A model generated the notes under the pieces. It saw nothing but the letters and a program-made list of their open reading frames with translations, did no database searches and was not told the origin of the DNA. 27,545 nt of DNA. It comes from Methylococcaceae bacterium. GTDB taxonomy: Bacteria; Pseudomonadota; Gammaproteobacteria; Methylococcales; Methylomonadaceae. How positions within the stretch are numbered: position 1 is the first letter of the stretch; every line of letters starts with the position of its first letter. This document shows, in pieces, positions 14,920-22,033 of the stretch. The translations under genes and the position numbers were made by a program. The stretch is taken from contig JAKIVF010000038.1 in the NCBI GenBank assembly GCA_021647145.1, positions 1 to 27,545 of the forward strand, written 5' to 3'.

Positions 14920-16161
14920 TCACATTTTTGATTCTAAATGAGCAATTCTAATGGCTGCTGGAGGATGGCTGTAATGAAAAGCTGAATAGAGAGGGTCTGG
15001 CGTTAATGTATTTGCATTTTCTTCATACAATTTAACTAAGCCACTGATTAATTTACTGGCTTTAGCATTTTCTGCTGCAAAAGTATCTGCTTCAAATTCA
15101 AATTTACGTTGAAAAAAAGCACTAATCGGTTGCATAAAAATAGTGAAAACAGGAGAGACCAGCATAAATAATAATAAAGCCGCTGCATTAGAATGAGTCT
15201 CCACTCCTAAGCCACTAAAAAACCAGTCTTGATTAATTAACCAGCCTAAAATAGCAAAACTTAATAAAGTCATAATTGAAGAGGCAATTAACATTTTCAT
15301 TGTGTGTTTACGTTTAAAATGGCCTAGTTCATGGGCTAACACGGCTTCTAATTCTTCATCTTCTAAAGAGTCAACGAGTGTATCGTAAAATACAATACGT
15401 TTATTTTTACCCATCCCTGTAAAGTAAGCGTTACCATGACCTGATCGTTTAGATCCGTCCATAATGAAGATACCATCACTGTTAAATCCACAACGAGTTA
15501 AAAGTCCTTGAATCCTTGATTTTAATAAACCTTCTTCCATGGGTGTAAATTTATTAAATAAGGGAGCGATAATAGTAGGAAATAGCCAGCTCATCAATAA
15601 TGAAAAACCCATTAAAATAGCCCATGCAGCAAGCCACCATAAAGGACCAATGCTATCCATTACCCAAAGAATCATCGCCATTACTGGAATTCCAATGGTA
15701 AGAACCAGAGCTAACGAGATTGCTTGGTCTTTAAAAAACTGTTTTATAGTACTTTTATTAAAGCCATATTTTTCTTCTATGACAAAGGTTTGATATAAAC
15801 TAGTTGGAATTTCAAAAAGGGTCATAACAATCATCACTGTAAATACTGCACCTAAGTCAGTAAGCATGGGTGAAAAGTCAAAAGAAGACCACAGTTTGAA
15901 TGCAAGGCTAATACCGCCTCCTAATGTTAAAATAAGTAAAAAAACAACGCCAATTATACTGTCTATCTCACCCAGTTTTTCTTTCTCTACGGTATAGTCA
16001 GCTGCTTTTTGGTGGGCATCTAAGCCGACGGTTTTAGTAAATGCATCAGGAACAGAGGCTCTATTATCTAATACATAATTCTTTTGACGATTAGATAGCC
16101 AGAATTGAATGCCATAAGAAATAACTAGTGCGATTAAAAATATTGTAGTAAATGTATTCAT
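14920..16161 (-). CDS. Ste24-like M48 family integral-membrane metalloprotease
   Basis: A zinc metallopeptidase of 413 residues in the inner membrane. The HExxH zinc motif is in AVLAHELGHFKRKH; the third ligand is in KFEFEADTFAAE. It has several hydrophobic segments, one at the N-terminus (IFLIALVISYGIQFWL), others near residues 70-85, 100-120, 150-200 and 280-335. The segment FEIPTSLYQTFVIEEKYGFN is diagnostic for the Ste24/CAAX prenyl protease-1 group. Bacteria lack CAAX prenylation, so it probably degrades or trims membrane proteins. It is the upstream gene of rsgA in a two-gene operon and is divergent from orn across 91 nt. Confidence 0.92.
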   Translation of the reverse strand: MNTFTTIFLIALVISYGIQFWLSNRQKNYVLDNRASVPDAFTKTVGLDAHQKAADYTVEKEKLGEIDSIIGVVFLLILTLGGGISLAFKLWSSFDFSPMLTDLGAVFTVMIVMTLFEIPTSLYQTFVIEEKYGFNKSTIKQFFKDQAISLALVLTIGIPVMAMILWVMDSIGPLWWLAAWAILMGFSLLMSWLFPTIIAPLFNKFTPMEEGLLKSRIQGLLTRCGFNSDGIFIMDGSKRSGHGNAYFTGMGKNKRIVFYDTLVDSLEDEELEAVLAHELGHFKRKHTMKMLIASSIMTLLSFAILGWLINQDWFFSGLGVETHSNAAALLLFMLVSPVFTIFMQPISAFFQRKFEFEADTFAAENAKASKLISGLVKLYEENANTLTPDPLYSAFHYSHPPAAIRIAHLESKM

Positions 16162-16252
16162 AAGTATTACACAATTTTTAGGTTTTAAGAATTAGCCATA
16201 CAGATTAGCCAATGCTACAATTTAAAGCAACTCTCTTTATGATGGAAATTGA

Positions 16253-16798
16253 ATGATACAGGATGCAAGTAATCTTATATGGATTGATTTGGAAATGACA
16301 GGGTTAGACCCTGACACTGATTTAATCATTGAAATTGCAACAATTATTACTGATAAAAACCTAAATATTTTAGCTGAAGGCCCTGTTATTGCAGTGCATC
16401 AAGCTGATTCTGCTATTGCAGCAATGGATGATTGGAATCAAAAACATCATGGTCAATCAGGTTTAATTGAACGAATAAAAGCCTCTAAAATTAATGATGC
16501 AGAGGCTGAAAAACAAACCATAGATTTTTTACAAAAATGGGTGCCGGCTAACACCTCCCCTATTTGTGGTAATAGTATTTGCCAAGATAGACGTTTTCTT
16601 TATCGTTATATGCCAAAACTGGAAGACTATTTCCATTATCGTAATTTAGATGTTTCTACACTTAAAGAATTAGCTGCACGATGGGCGCCTGAGCTACAAG
16701 AAGGTTTTAATAAAAAATCTGCACATAAAGCGTTAGATGATATTATTGAATCAATTGATGAAATGAAATATTATCGAGAGCATTTTATTAAATTTTGA
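16253..16798 (+). CDS. orn: oligoribonuclease
   Basis: A 3'-5' exonuclease that degrades the final di- and short oligoribonucleotides, including pGpG from c-di-GMP turnover, in the cytoplasm. DEDDh motifs are visible: motif I WIDLEMTGLD (Asp12, Glu14), motif II GNSICQDRRFLYRYMP, and motif III KSAHKALDDIIESI with His and Asp. The LDVSTLKELAARWAPE region and the length (181, the same as E. coli) are typical. The stop overlaps the start of crcB (TGATG), so the two are translationally coupled. The Ste24-rsgA pair is divergent. Confidence 0.97.
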   Translation: MIQDASNLIWIDLEMTGLDPDTDLIIEIATIITDKNLNILAEGPVIAVHQADSAIAAMDDWNQKHHGQSGLIERIKASKINDAEAEKQTIDFLQKWVPANTSPICGNSICQDRRFLYRYMPKLEDYFHYRNLDVSTLKELAARWAPELQEGFNKKSAHKALDDIIESIDEMKYYREHFIKF

Positions 16799-17505
16799 TG
16801 AGTCAATTAGTAGCGGTTGCCATAGGCGGCGCTTTTGGCGCAGTATTACGTTTTTTGATTTCTTCTGGTGTTTACCATTGGCTAGGGCGTGGTTTTCCTT
16901 ACGGCACTTTGGCAGTAAATATATTGGGATCTTTATTAATAGGATTGATGACAGAAACATTGATACTGCAAAAAATAGCCTTGTCCTCGGAATATAGATT
17001 GGCTATTTTAGTAGGTTTGTTTGGTTCTTTAACTACTTTTTCCACATTTTCATTAGAAACATTATATTTACTTGAGGAAGGACAATTAGCAAAAGCTTCT
17101 TACAATGTATTAATTAGTGTAATAGTCTGCGTATTTGCTGTCTGGATAGGGTTAAACTTGGGAAAACTTCTGTTTTCTTCTTCTAATGGGTCTATTCAGT
17201 GGATGGGGTGGGTTATTCCTTACGCTTTACTCATTGTCAATGCTTTTGGTGCTTTATTAATCGGAATAATAAGTACTTTATTATTAAGCAAAGCATCTTT
17301 ATCTATGGAGCACAGTGCGGCACTTGTGATAATTGTAGTCGGTATTTTTGTCACTTTGTCTACTGTTTATTTAGTTCATTATTTTATAGAACATGACTAT
17401 TCTTTTTCCCTATACTTGAAATCAATTTCAGCATCTGTGATGAGTAATTTATTGATATGTAGCCTTGCTCTTTGGCTAGGTTGCTGGATTGGCAAGCAAA
17501 TATAG
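16798..17505 (+). CDS. crcB: double-length CrcB/Fluc fluoride channel (fused tandem domains)
   Basis: CrcB proteins export toxic fluoride and are normally about 125 residues, working as antiparallel dimers. This product has 235. Residues 1-125 are a standard subunit: GGAFGAVLRF in TM1, YGTLAVNILGSLLIG with pore Asn41 in TM2, GLFGSLTTFSTFSLE in TM3 with Phe81 and Phe84, then TM4. Residues 134-235 repeat it: QWMGWVIPYALLIVNAFG matches HWLGRGFPYGTLAVNILG, Asn148 is kept, and TM3 and TM4 copies follow. The second copy has no TM1, and the Phe pair is Leu187 and Val190. With seven helices, the copy should lie inverted relative to the first. ATG 16798 is chosen because it overlaps the orn stop; an upstream TTG adds only one residue. 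serS follows, as near crcB elsewhere. No fluoride riboswitch is visible. Confidence 0.9.
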   Translation: MSQLVAVAIGGAFGAVLRFLISSGVYHWLGRGFPYGTLAVNILGSLLIGLMTETLILQKIALSSEYRLAILVGLFGSLTTFSTFSLETLYLLEEGQLAKASYNVLISVIVCVFAVWIGLNLGKLLFSSSNGSIQWMGWVIPYALLIVNAFGALLIGIISTLLLSKASLSMEHSAALVIIVVGIFVTLSTVYLVHYFIEHDYSFSLYLKSISASVMSNLLICSLALWLGCWIGKQI

Positions 17506-17534
17506 AGGCGTCTTAAGTTAAGAAATTATGTAGG

Positions 17535-17561
17535 TGGGCTAACGGCTCTTTCGTTAACCCA
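17535..17561. repeat. REP-like hairpin between crcB and serS
   Basis: TGGGCTAACG (17535-17544) pairs with CGTTAACCCA (17552-17561), with one C-A mismatch and a 7-nt loop; CAGTTTTA follows. The TGGGYTAACG hairpin type is widely dispersed between genes in many proteobacteria. It may also act as a modest terminator after crcB. Confidence 0.5.
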
Positions 17562-17595
17562 ACAGTTTTAAATATTATTCAGATAAATTATTGTT

Positions 17596-18867
17596 ATGTT
17601 AGACCCTCAATTATTCAGATCAGATCTTAATGCAGTTAAGCAACAATTAAATCGGCGTTCATATGATTTTGATACAGCTGCTTATGAAGTATTAGAAGCA
17701 AATCGAAAAGCTATTCAAGTAAAAACGCAGGATTTACAGAATGAGCGAAATAAAAGTTCCAAAAATATAGGTCAGGCAAAAGCAAAAGGTGAGGATATTC
17801 AACCCTTGCTGGATCAAGTCCAATATTTAGGTGATCAATTAAAAAAAGCGGAAACTGAATTATCTGGCATTCAGCAACAAATAACAGCAATAATGGAAGC
17901 TATTCCAAATATATTGGATGAAGTTGTACCCGCTGGAAAAGATGAAGATGATAATGTAGAAATCAGCAGTTGGGGCGAAGTTCCTGAATTCACCTTTAAA
18001 GCAAAAGATCACGTAGATTTAGGCGAAAGTAAAGGGTTAGATTTTGAGACAGCAGCAAAAATTACCAGTGCGCGTTTTGCCGTTTTACAAGGTCCATTAG
18101 CTCGATTACAACGAGCCATTATTCAATTAATGCTGGATACTCATACCGCTGAGCATGGTTACTCTGAAACTTATGTACCTTTTTTAGTTAATGCGGATAG
18201 TTTGTATGGCACGGGGCAGTTACCAAAATTTGAAAGTGATTTATTTAAAGCAAGTGATGATCCTGCTTTATATTTAATACCTACTGCCGAAGTACCTGTC
18301 ACTAATATTGTTAGAGACGTAATAGTTGATGCTAAACAAATGCCCTTAAAGTTTGTCTGTCATACTCCGTGTTTTCGTAGTGAAGCCGGTGCATATGGGC
18401 GTGATGTAAGGGGAATGATTCGCCAACATCAGTTTGAGAAAGTTGAATTGGTGCAGATTGTTACTGCCAAAGAATCAGAAAAAGCACATGAAGATTTAAC
18501 AAATCACGCTGAGAATATTCTTAAAAAACTGAATTTACCTTATCGAAAAGTATTGTTGTGCGCTGGAGATACAGGTTTTTCTTCGTCTAAAACCTATGAT
18601 TTAGAAGTCTGGTTGCCAGGCCAAAATAAATACAGAGAAATTTCGTCTTGCAGTAATTTTAAAGATTTTCAAGCGCGAAGGATGCAAGCTCGTTGGCGAA
18701 ACCCTGAAACAGGGAAGCCAGAGTTAGTCCATACAATCAATGGTTCAGGTTTAGCCGCCGGTAGAACTTTGATCGCAGTGATGGAAAATTATCAAGATGA
18801 ACAAGGTAGAATTCATATCCCAGAGGCGTTAAAACTTTATATGGGTGGAATAGAGCTAATCGAATAA
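17596..18867 (+). CDS. serS: serine--tRNA ligase
   Basis: A class-II aminoacyl-tRNA synthetase that charges tRNA-Ser and tRNA-Sec. The first 105 or so residues form the antiparallel coiled-coil arm that grips the tRNA long variable arm (starts MLDPQLFRSD). The catalytic core has TGQLPKFESDLF, motif 2 FRSEAGAYGRDVRGMIRQHQ, the EISSCSNFKDFQARRMQAR serine-binding block, and motif 3 GSGLAAGRTLIAVMENYQ. The length of 423 residues is normal. The Shine-Dalgarno is weak. It leads a run serS - Sel1 protein - gltX - cytochrome with gaps of 21, 6 and 27 nt, so these are probably one transcript. Confidence 0.97.
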   Translation: MLDPQLFRSDLNAVKQQLNRRSYDFDTAAYEVLEANRKAIQVKTQDLQNERNKSSKNIGQAKAKGEDIQPLLDQVQYLGDQLKKAETELSGIQQQITAIMEAIPNILDEVVPAGKDEDDNVEISSWGEVPEFTFKAKDHVDLGESKGLDFETAAKITSARFAVLQGPLARLQRAIIQLMLDTHTAEHGYSETYVPFLVNADSLYGTGQLPKFESDLFKASDDPALYLIPTAEVPVTNIVRDVIVDAKQMPLKFVCHTPCFRSEAGAYGRDVRGMIRQHQFEKVELVQIVTAKESEKAHEDLTNHAENILKKLNLPYRKVLLCAGDTGFSSSKTYDLEVWLPGQNKYREISSCSNFKDFQARRMQARWRNPETGKPELVHTINGSGLAAGRTLIAVMENYQDEQGRIHIPEALKLYMGGIELIE

Positions 18868-18888
18868 ATGATATTAAAGAGGTAAAAA

Positions 18889-19359
18889 ATGTTTAAAACA
18901 ATTAAAATTATATTATTAAGTTTTTTGTTATCTTTCAGCATGACCGTGATGGCGGAGTTATCTGAAAAAGCAGAAGAAATAAAACAATTAGCAGAGCAGG
19001 GCGATGCCTTGGGACAGGCTAAATTAGCATCGCTCTATTTATTGGGAAGAGAAGGGGCTGAAATGGATAATAAACGTGCTGCCCAGTGGATGCTGAAATC
19101 AGCTGAACAAGGATTGGTTGAGGCTGAGGTTACAATGGCAGCAATGTTTGACAGAGGCATGGGCGTGAAAGGCAACAAAGATATAGCTACCCAATGGTAC
19201 GAAAAAGCAGCTAATCAGGGACATGAAACAGCCATGGCGATTTTAGGTAAAAATCCTACTGCTAAAGGCGGTGTAAAATTTAGTTACCAAGGGCTTCGTC
19301 TGAATGCCGCTCGATCTATTCCGAAAGAATACGCAAAAAGATTTTTAAAGAAAAAATAA
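18889..19359 (+). CDS. secreted Sel1-repeat protein
   Basis: This protein of 156 residues has a clear signal peptide (residues 1-22, cleavage after VMA) and GAGG 6 nt before the start codon. Two Sel1-like repeats are visible: DALGQAKLASLYLLGREGAE with NKRAAQWMLKSAEQG, and EVTMAAMFDRGMGV with NKDIATQWYEKAANQG. They should form a short alpha-solenoid used for protein contacts in the periplasm. The C-terminal 40 residues (from about KGGVKFSYQG) are basic and end in FLKKK. Its binding partner is unknown. It sits between two tRNA-synthetase genes, 6 nt before gltX, which argues for co-expression but not for a shared function. Confidence 0.85.
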   Translation: MFKTIKIILLSFLLSFSMTVMAELSEKAEEIKQLAEQGDALGQAKLASLYLLGREGAEMDNKRAAQWMLKSAEQGLVEAEVTMAAMFDRGMGVKGNKDIATQWYEKAANQGHETAMAILGKNPTAKGGVKFSYQGLRLNAARSIPKEYAKRFLKKK

Positions 19360-19365
19360 TTATCA

Positions 19366-20775
19366 ATGACAATAAAAACACGCTTTGCCCCAAGTCCAAC
19401 AGGGTATTTACATGTAGGTGGTGCTAGAACCGCTTTGTTTTCTTGGTTATATGCACGCCAACAAGGTGGGAAATTTATACTAAGGATAGAAGATACTGAT
19501 TTAGAACGATCTACTCAAGAATCAGTGGATGCTATTTTTGATGGCATGAATTGGTTAGGGTTAGTGCATGATGAAGGACCTTTTTATCAAACCCAGCGAT
19601 TTGATCGCTATAAAGAAATAATTCAACAATTATTGGAACAGGGTGATGCTTATTATTGCACTTGCACTCGGGAGGAGTTAGACAGGCAAAGAGAGCAGCA
19701 GAAAGCCAATAAAGAAAAGCCGCGCTATAATGGAAAATGTAGATCAGCAAATCATTCTACTGTTGCTGAAGCAGTTATTCGCTTTAAAAACCCAGAGGAT
19801 GGAGAGGTGGTGATTAACGATTTAGTTAAAGGCGATATTGTTATTGCGAATCAGGAATTGGATGATTTAATTATTGCTCGTTCCGATGGGTCACCCACGT
19901 ATAACTTAACAGTAGTTGTGGATGATATGGATATGGGAGTCACGCATGTGATTAGAGGTGACGATCATGTTAATAATACGCCGAGGCAAATAAATATTTT
20001 AAAAGCATTAGAGGCTGACCTGCCTCACTATGCGCATGTTCCTATGATTCTAGGTGATGATGGTGCAAGGTTGTCTAAAAGGCATGGTGCTGTTAGTGTT
20101 ATGCAGTACAGAGATGATGGTTATTTGCCTGATGCCTTGTTGAATTATTTGGTTCGTCTGGGTTGGTCTCATGGTGATCAAGAGATCTTTTCCCGGGATG
20201 AAATGATTGAGTTTTTTGATCTTAAAGATGTCAATGTTTCTGCTTCAACGTTTAACACAGAAAAATTACTTTGGCTGAATCATCAATATATTATGAATTC
20301 TGATCCTGATGAAGTGGCAAAACATCTTGAATGGCACATGAAAAATCAGGGCGTTGACTTAGCTAATGGGCCTGAGCTAGCTGATGTTGTTAAAGCGCAA
20401 AGAGAACGGAGTAAAACATTAGTTGAAATGGCCGCAGCGAGTCATTATTTTTATCAAGAGTTTGAAGAATATGACGTAAAGGCAGCGAAAAAGAATTTTA
20501 AGCAAGGAAGCGATGAGGTATTACAACGTCTAATGGATAAATTTGGCCAACTTGATGCTTGGAATGGTCAAAAATTACATCAAATTGTTCTTGATACGGC
20601 AGAAGAAATGGATCTTAAATTAGGCAAGGTAGCTCAACCCCTAAGAGTGGCTATTTCAGGAGCGGGTGTGTCACCAGCTATTGATGTGACCTTGGAATTG
20701 TTAGGCAGAGAAAAAACATTAGCTAGAATGCTAAAAGCGATTGAGCATATTAAAGTGCTTCTTGCACTTGTATAA
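19366..20775 (+). CDS. gltX: glutamate--tRNA ligase
   Basis: A class-I aminoacyl-tRNA synthetase for tRNA-Glu. The HIGH-type signature is in FAPSPTGYLHVGGARTALF and the KMSKS-type loop is LSKRHG. A zinc-binding region, CTCTREELD then YNGKC, lies in the acceptor-binding domain. The VVDDMDMGVTHVIRGDDHVNNTP block and the anticodon-binding C-terminal helical domain (about 325-469) are standard. 469 residues matches E. coli (471). It begins 6 nt after the Sel1-protein gene without a strong Shine-Dalgarno, suggesting translational coupling. Confidence 0.97.
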   Translation: MTIKTRFAPSPTGYLHVGGARTALFSWLYARQQGGKFILRIEDTDLERSTQESVDAIFDGMNWLGLVHDEGPFYQTQRFDRYKEIIQQLLEQGDAYYCTCTREELDRQREQQKANKEKPRYNGKCRSANHSTVAEAVIRFKNPEDGEVVINDLVKGDIVIANQELDDLIIARSDGSPTYNLTVVVDDMDMGVTHVIRGDDHVNNTPRQINILKALEADLPHYAHVPMILGDDGARLSKRHGAVSVMQYRDDGYLPDALLNYLVRLGWSHGDQEIFSRDEMIEFFDLKDVNVSASTFNTEKLLWLNHQYIMNSDPDEVAKHLEWHMKNQGVDLANGPELADVVKAQRERSKTLVEMAAASHYFYQEFEEYDVKAAKKNFKQGSDEVLQRLMDKFGQLDAWNGQKLHQIVLDTAEEMDLKLGKVAQPLRVAISGAGVSPAIDVTLELLGREKTLARMLKAIEHIKVLLALV

Positions 20776-20802
20776 AGCTGTTTTAATTAATAGGAAGAAA
20801 AG

Positions 20803-21309
20803 ATGAAATTTGTTGTACGTATTGTATTTTTAGTATTTCTAATACCGACCATCAGCTGTGCTAAAAATAACCATCATCTTGAAGAAAAGGAAAATATTGC
20901 AGGCGTGAAAGCACTAACTCCAGAATTACGTGGCTTGCTTTCCCAGGAAATGAAATTATTACAAACAGGGATGATGTCAATTATTCCTGCCTATGTTTCA
21001 GGGAATTGGAGTGAAATACAGTTTATCGCTGGAAAAATGAAAAATAGTTATATTTTGAAACAAAGCCTCACAGAAAATCAAAAAAAGGAATTGCATTCTT
21101 CATTGCCTCATGAATTTATCAAAAAAGACCAGCGATTCCATTATCTGGCTGGCATGTTAGAGCATGTAGCACAAAATAAAAAACCAGAGTTAATAAATTT
21201 TTATTTTTCAGAAATGAATGAGGCCTGCGTAGACTGTCATATTTCGTTTGCAAAACATAAATTCCCAGCATTGACTGTAAAGGAAAAAAAAGGCTCTTTT
21301 GAAAAGTGA
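20803..21309 (+). CDS. exported c-type cytochrome with C-terminal heme (cytochrome c'-like)
   Basis: This protein of 168 residues has an N-terminal signal sequence (MKFVVRIVFLVFLIPTISC); TISC could be a weak lipobox with Cys19 lipidated, or cleavage may occur just beyond. One heme site, CVDCH, lies near the C-terminus (142-146). The preceding sequence is predicted helical (about 38-60, 68-90, 108-140). A single CxxCH at the end of a helical bundle is the class II (cytochrome c') layout, so a periplasmic electron-transfer or gas-binding protein is likely; partner and role are unknown. AGGAAG stands 7 nt before the ATG. It is the last gene of the serS run, followed by the insertion-sequence graveyard. 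Confidence 0.75.
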   Translation: MKFVVRIVFLVFLIPTISCAKNNHHLEEKENIAGVKALTPELRGLLSQEMKLLQTGMMSIIPAYVSGNWSEIQFIAGKMKNSYILKQSLTENQKKELHSSLPHEFIKKDQRFHYLAGMLEHVAQNKKPELINFYFSEMNEACVDCHISFAKHKFPALTVKEKKGSFEK

Positions 21310-21353
21310 GAGGGTAAACAATTGTTATTTATAAATCCCTGAAAGAGTTAAAA

Positions 21354-21427
21354 CTACCGGCTTTAGGCTGTTAGATTTAACTATGATTTAGAATAGCATC
21401 TTTCAATAATAGACAGGGAGATGCTAT
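21354..21427 (+). repeat. two hairpins at the left end of an IS200-like remnant
   Basis: CTACCGGC (21354-21361) and GCTGTTAG (21367-21374) form an imperfect stem, as expected for the subterminal hairpin that IS200/IS605 TnpA recognises. ATAGCATCT (21393-21401) and AGATGCTAT (21419-21427) form a perfect 9-bp stem that includes the tnpA start codon; the AGGGAG ribosome-binding site lies in the loop and right arm. Hairpins that hide the start of tnpA are known in IS200, where they repress transposase synthesis. Confidence 0.5.
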
Positions 21428-21617
21428 GGAATATAGATACGACAGCTATACGGTTTTTAAAACTGAATATTACTTTGTTTTATGACTAAATGTCGGTGTC
21501 AAATACTAAAAATGAATGCTAGTTTAAAAGTACGAGAATTATTTCGATAAACCTGCGGAGCTATTGAGGTTGTATTTTTAAAAGTGTTGACACATTCATT
21601 CAAAAATTTAAATGTTG
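21426..21617 (+). pseudogene. IS200/IS605-family TnpA transposase remnant
   Basis: ATG 21426 follows AGGGAG and opens MEYRYDSYTVFKTEYYFVL, the typical IS200-type TnpA N-terminus. A TGA at 21483-21485 ends this frame. Shifting by two bases, from 21485, the protein continues TKCRCQILK, then LKVRELFR, a stop at 21547-21549, TCGAIEVVFLK, matching the order of the TnpA core (TKYRY..., LRVRELI..., CE...). In the first frame His-Ile-His codons at 21591-21599 may be what remains of the HUH catalytic motif. Two frameshifts and a stop make it inactive. The 3' half is missing; an oppositely oriented ISL3 remnant begins at 21618. Confidence 0.75.
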
Positions 21618-21810
21618 TCAGTTTTTATGAACGGCATCATAAGCTTTGTACATTTTTAACTTATTCTCTCCTGCATCAGGATCCGTAAAAGAGCTTCCTT
21701 GTTTAAAGTTCATATGGATATCAAGTCGTTTTTTCTGCATTAAAATCAATTGATTCAATAAGCCAATGCAAATTAATGTGGAGGGCTTGATGTAACAAAT
21801 CAGACATCAT
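21618..21810 (-). pseudogene. ISL3-family transposase, N-terminal remnant
   Basis: On the minus strand the ATGs at 21810 and 21807 open MSDLLHQALHINLHWLIESI and continue DFNAEK. A one-base excess in an A run (T6 on the + strand at 21729-21734) shifts the frame, after which RLDIHMNFKQGSSF continues, then TDPDAGENKLKMYKAYDA, and a TGA at 21618-21620. The order 'short helix, two tryptophan-hydrophobic turns, RLDIH-x-F-x-x-G' is that of ISL3 transposase starts, which normally continue with a WRHL block. Only about 64 of some 400 residues remain and the DDE domain is absent. Confidence 0.65.
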
Positions 21811-21988
21811 AAAAAACGAGTTTTAGTTTACTGCTTCAGTTGATTATAATTTACCCTCACTTTTCAAAAGAACTAGAAATATGAACAATCTATTTTAAAA
21901 AAGTTCTAATCATTTTATTGTCTGTAACGTGTGAAAAATAAAGTAAGGCTTATATCCTGTCTATCGTCATCTCATCGATACGAATTTT

Positions 21989-22026
21989 TATAATGTCAAT
22001 TCAACTTAACGCTGCTGGATTATAAT
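21989..22026 (+). promoter_or_regulatory. candidate -10 boxes ahead of tamA
   Basis: Two perfect TATAAT hexamers lie at 21989-21994 and 22021-22026. Neither has a good -35 at 16-18 bp. From the second, transcription would begin almost at the tamA ATG (22034), which lacks a strong Shine-Dalgarno; the first would give a leader of about 33 nt. The rest of 21811-22020 is AT-rich, and I see no other feature in it. Confidence 0.35.
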
Positions 22027-22033
22027 AGCCGTT

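Noticed and set aside
16795..16797. TTG start for crcB one codon earlier
   Set aside because: The ATG at 16798 forms the usual TGATG overlap with the orn stop; TTG is unnecessary.
16700..16797. Fluoride riboswitch expected before crcB
   Set aside because: crcB starts inside the orn stop codon, so there is no leader, and no pseudoknot-like sequence was seen.
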